Part shown: piece after piece, positions 63,663 through 64,000 of the stretch | Numbering within the stretch: position 1 is the first letter of the stretch | How the letters are laid out: the number at the start of each line of letters is the position of its first letter | DNA from: Bacteroidota bacterium | Lineage (GTDB): Bacteria > Bacteroidota > Bacteroidia > Chitinophagales > Saprospiraceae | Direction of reading: 5' to 3' | Length of the DNA stretch: 64,000 nt | Assembly: GCA_018222965.1 (NCBI GenBank) | Contig: JAAEZH010000001.1 | Location: 222,677-286,676 of the forward strand | Notes under the pieces: generated by a model | Told to the model about the DNA's origin: nothing | The model's database searches: none | What the model saw: the letters and a program-made list of their open reading frames with translations, nothing else | Made by a program: the position numbers and the translations under genes

Positions 63663-64000
63663 TTATTTCTGGTCCGGTTTTACAGCTTCTCCATTGAGGA
63701 AGAAGTTTTCGAAGTACAGGTCTTTTGCATTTTCAATGGAATTTCCTTTTTCGACCCCTTCGAAAGTGCAGTCAGTCAATACCAGGCTTTCCACCGGATG
63801 GTCTTTGCTGTAACCGTCGATCAGAACGCCGTATTCACTTTTGGAAGACTTTACGTTTTCCACAAAAATGTTCCGGATTTCCGGTATAAAAGTCTGGGTA
63901 GTATCTGAGTAGATCGGGTACCGCATATTGACCCGCACCACAGCCTCTTTAACCTGCCCAACCATGATGTTGCGGCAATAGAGGTTTTCGATGATTCCGC
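63663..64000 (-). CDS. glycoside hydrolase family 28-like protein, C-terminal part
   Basis: Partial gene: the frame is open to the window edge (upstream residues read GIIENLYCRNIMVGQVKEA). The visible 112 residues show beta-helix turns such as NIFVENVKSSKSEYGVLIDG and LVLTDCTFEGVEKGNSIENA, then a C-terminal FENFFLNGEAV, fitting the end of a GH28 polygalacturonase or rhamnogalacturonase. The catalytic Asp residues would lie upstream, outside the window. It is the first gene of the pectin operon inside the window. Confidence 0.75.
   Translation of the reverse strand, partial: GIIENLYCRNIMVGQVKEAVVRVNMRYPIYSDTTQTFIPEIRNIFVENVKSSKSEYGVLIDGYSKDHPVESLVLTDCTFEGVEKGNSIENAKDLYFENFFLNGEAVKPDQK

Overview
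The window reads as a chromosomal segment of a Bacteroidota bacterium. The direct evidence is seven proteins with C-terminal type IX secretion (T9SS) sorting domains, a SusC/SusD pair, and five promoters that fit the Bacteroidota pattern TTG-N16-21-TAnnTTTG. A Saprospiria/Lewinella-like marine lineage would fit the gene style (WG-repeat protein, HYR-like and TSP3-repeat secreted proteins), but that placement is inference. No rRNA, tRNA, CRISPR array, prophage or insertion sequence was seen.

Bases 1-30,900 are mostly housekeeping genes with some accessory ones. In order: a large TPR protein with a degenerate trypsin-like head; a secreted T9SS protein; an orphan cytochrome oxidase subunit III; a TlpA-like thioredoxin lipoprotein; a membrane histidine kinase; an SDR; an ECF sigma factor flanked by two possible small peptides; a WG-repeat protein with an NtrC-type regulator; a SpoU methyltransferase; pyrC; purK-purE; an OmpA protein with 12 TSP3 repeats; a YigZ protein; the complete trpEGDCFBA operon; holA; and a CDF metal exporter. 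The trp operon is preceded by a classical attenuator. It has a 25-codon leader peptide with three consecutive Trp codons, a terminator, and a visible antiterminator pairing.

Bases 30,900-64,000 form a pectin/polygalacturonate utilisation locus, entirely on the minus strand and running off the right edge. The upstream block (63,999 to 44,817) encodes GH28 (partial), CE12, UxaC, KdgK, Eda, a TRAP transporter (DctP, DctQ, DctM), two PL1 pectate lyases, UxaA, UxaB, GH43, an esterase and two pectin methylesterases. It ends at a terminator. Next come a secreted T9SS protein of unknown function, SusC, SusD, a 1029-aa secreted protein with a duplicated module, a DUF4861 lipoprotein, a GH105 lipoprotein and a T9SS-exported PQQ-type sugar dehydrogenase. 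Read together, endo-acting enzymes are exported by T9SS, oligomers enter through SusCD, periplasmic or lipid-anchored enzymes finish them, TRAP imports galacturonate, and UxaC-UxaB-UxaA-KdgK-Eda convert it to pyruvate and glyceraldehyde-3-phosphate. KduI/KduD, needed for the unsaturated product of PL1 plus GH105, are not in the window.

The most unusual DNA-level signal is a short, highly repeated near-palindrome, WTTCGSCGAAW. It has 14 exact copies in genes (two reading frames) and between genes, and resembles the HIP1 element of cyanobacteria in behaviour. Other non-coding oddities are a perfect 27-bp inverted repeat between trpB and trpA and a 9-bp tandem array behind the methyltransferase gene.
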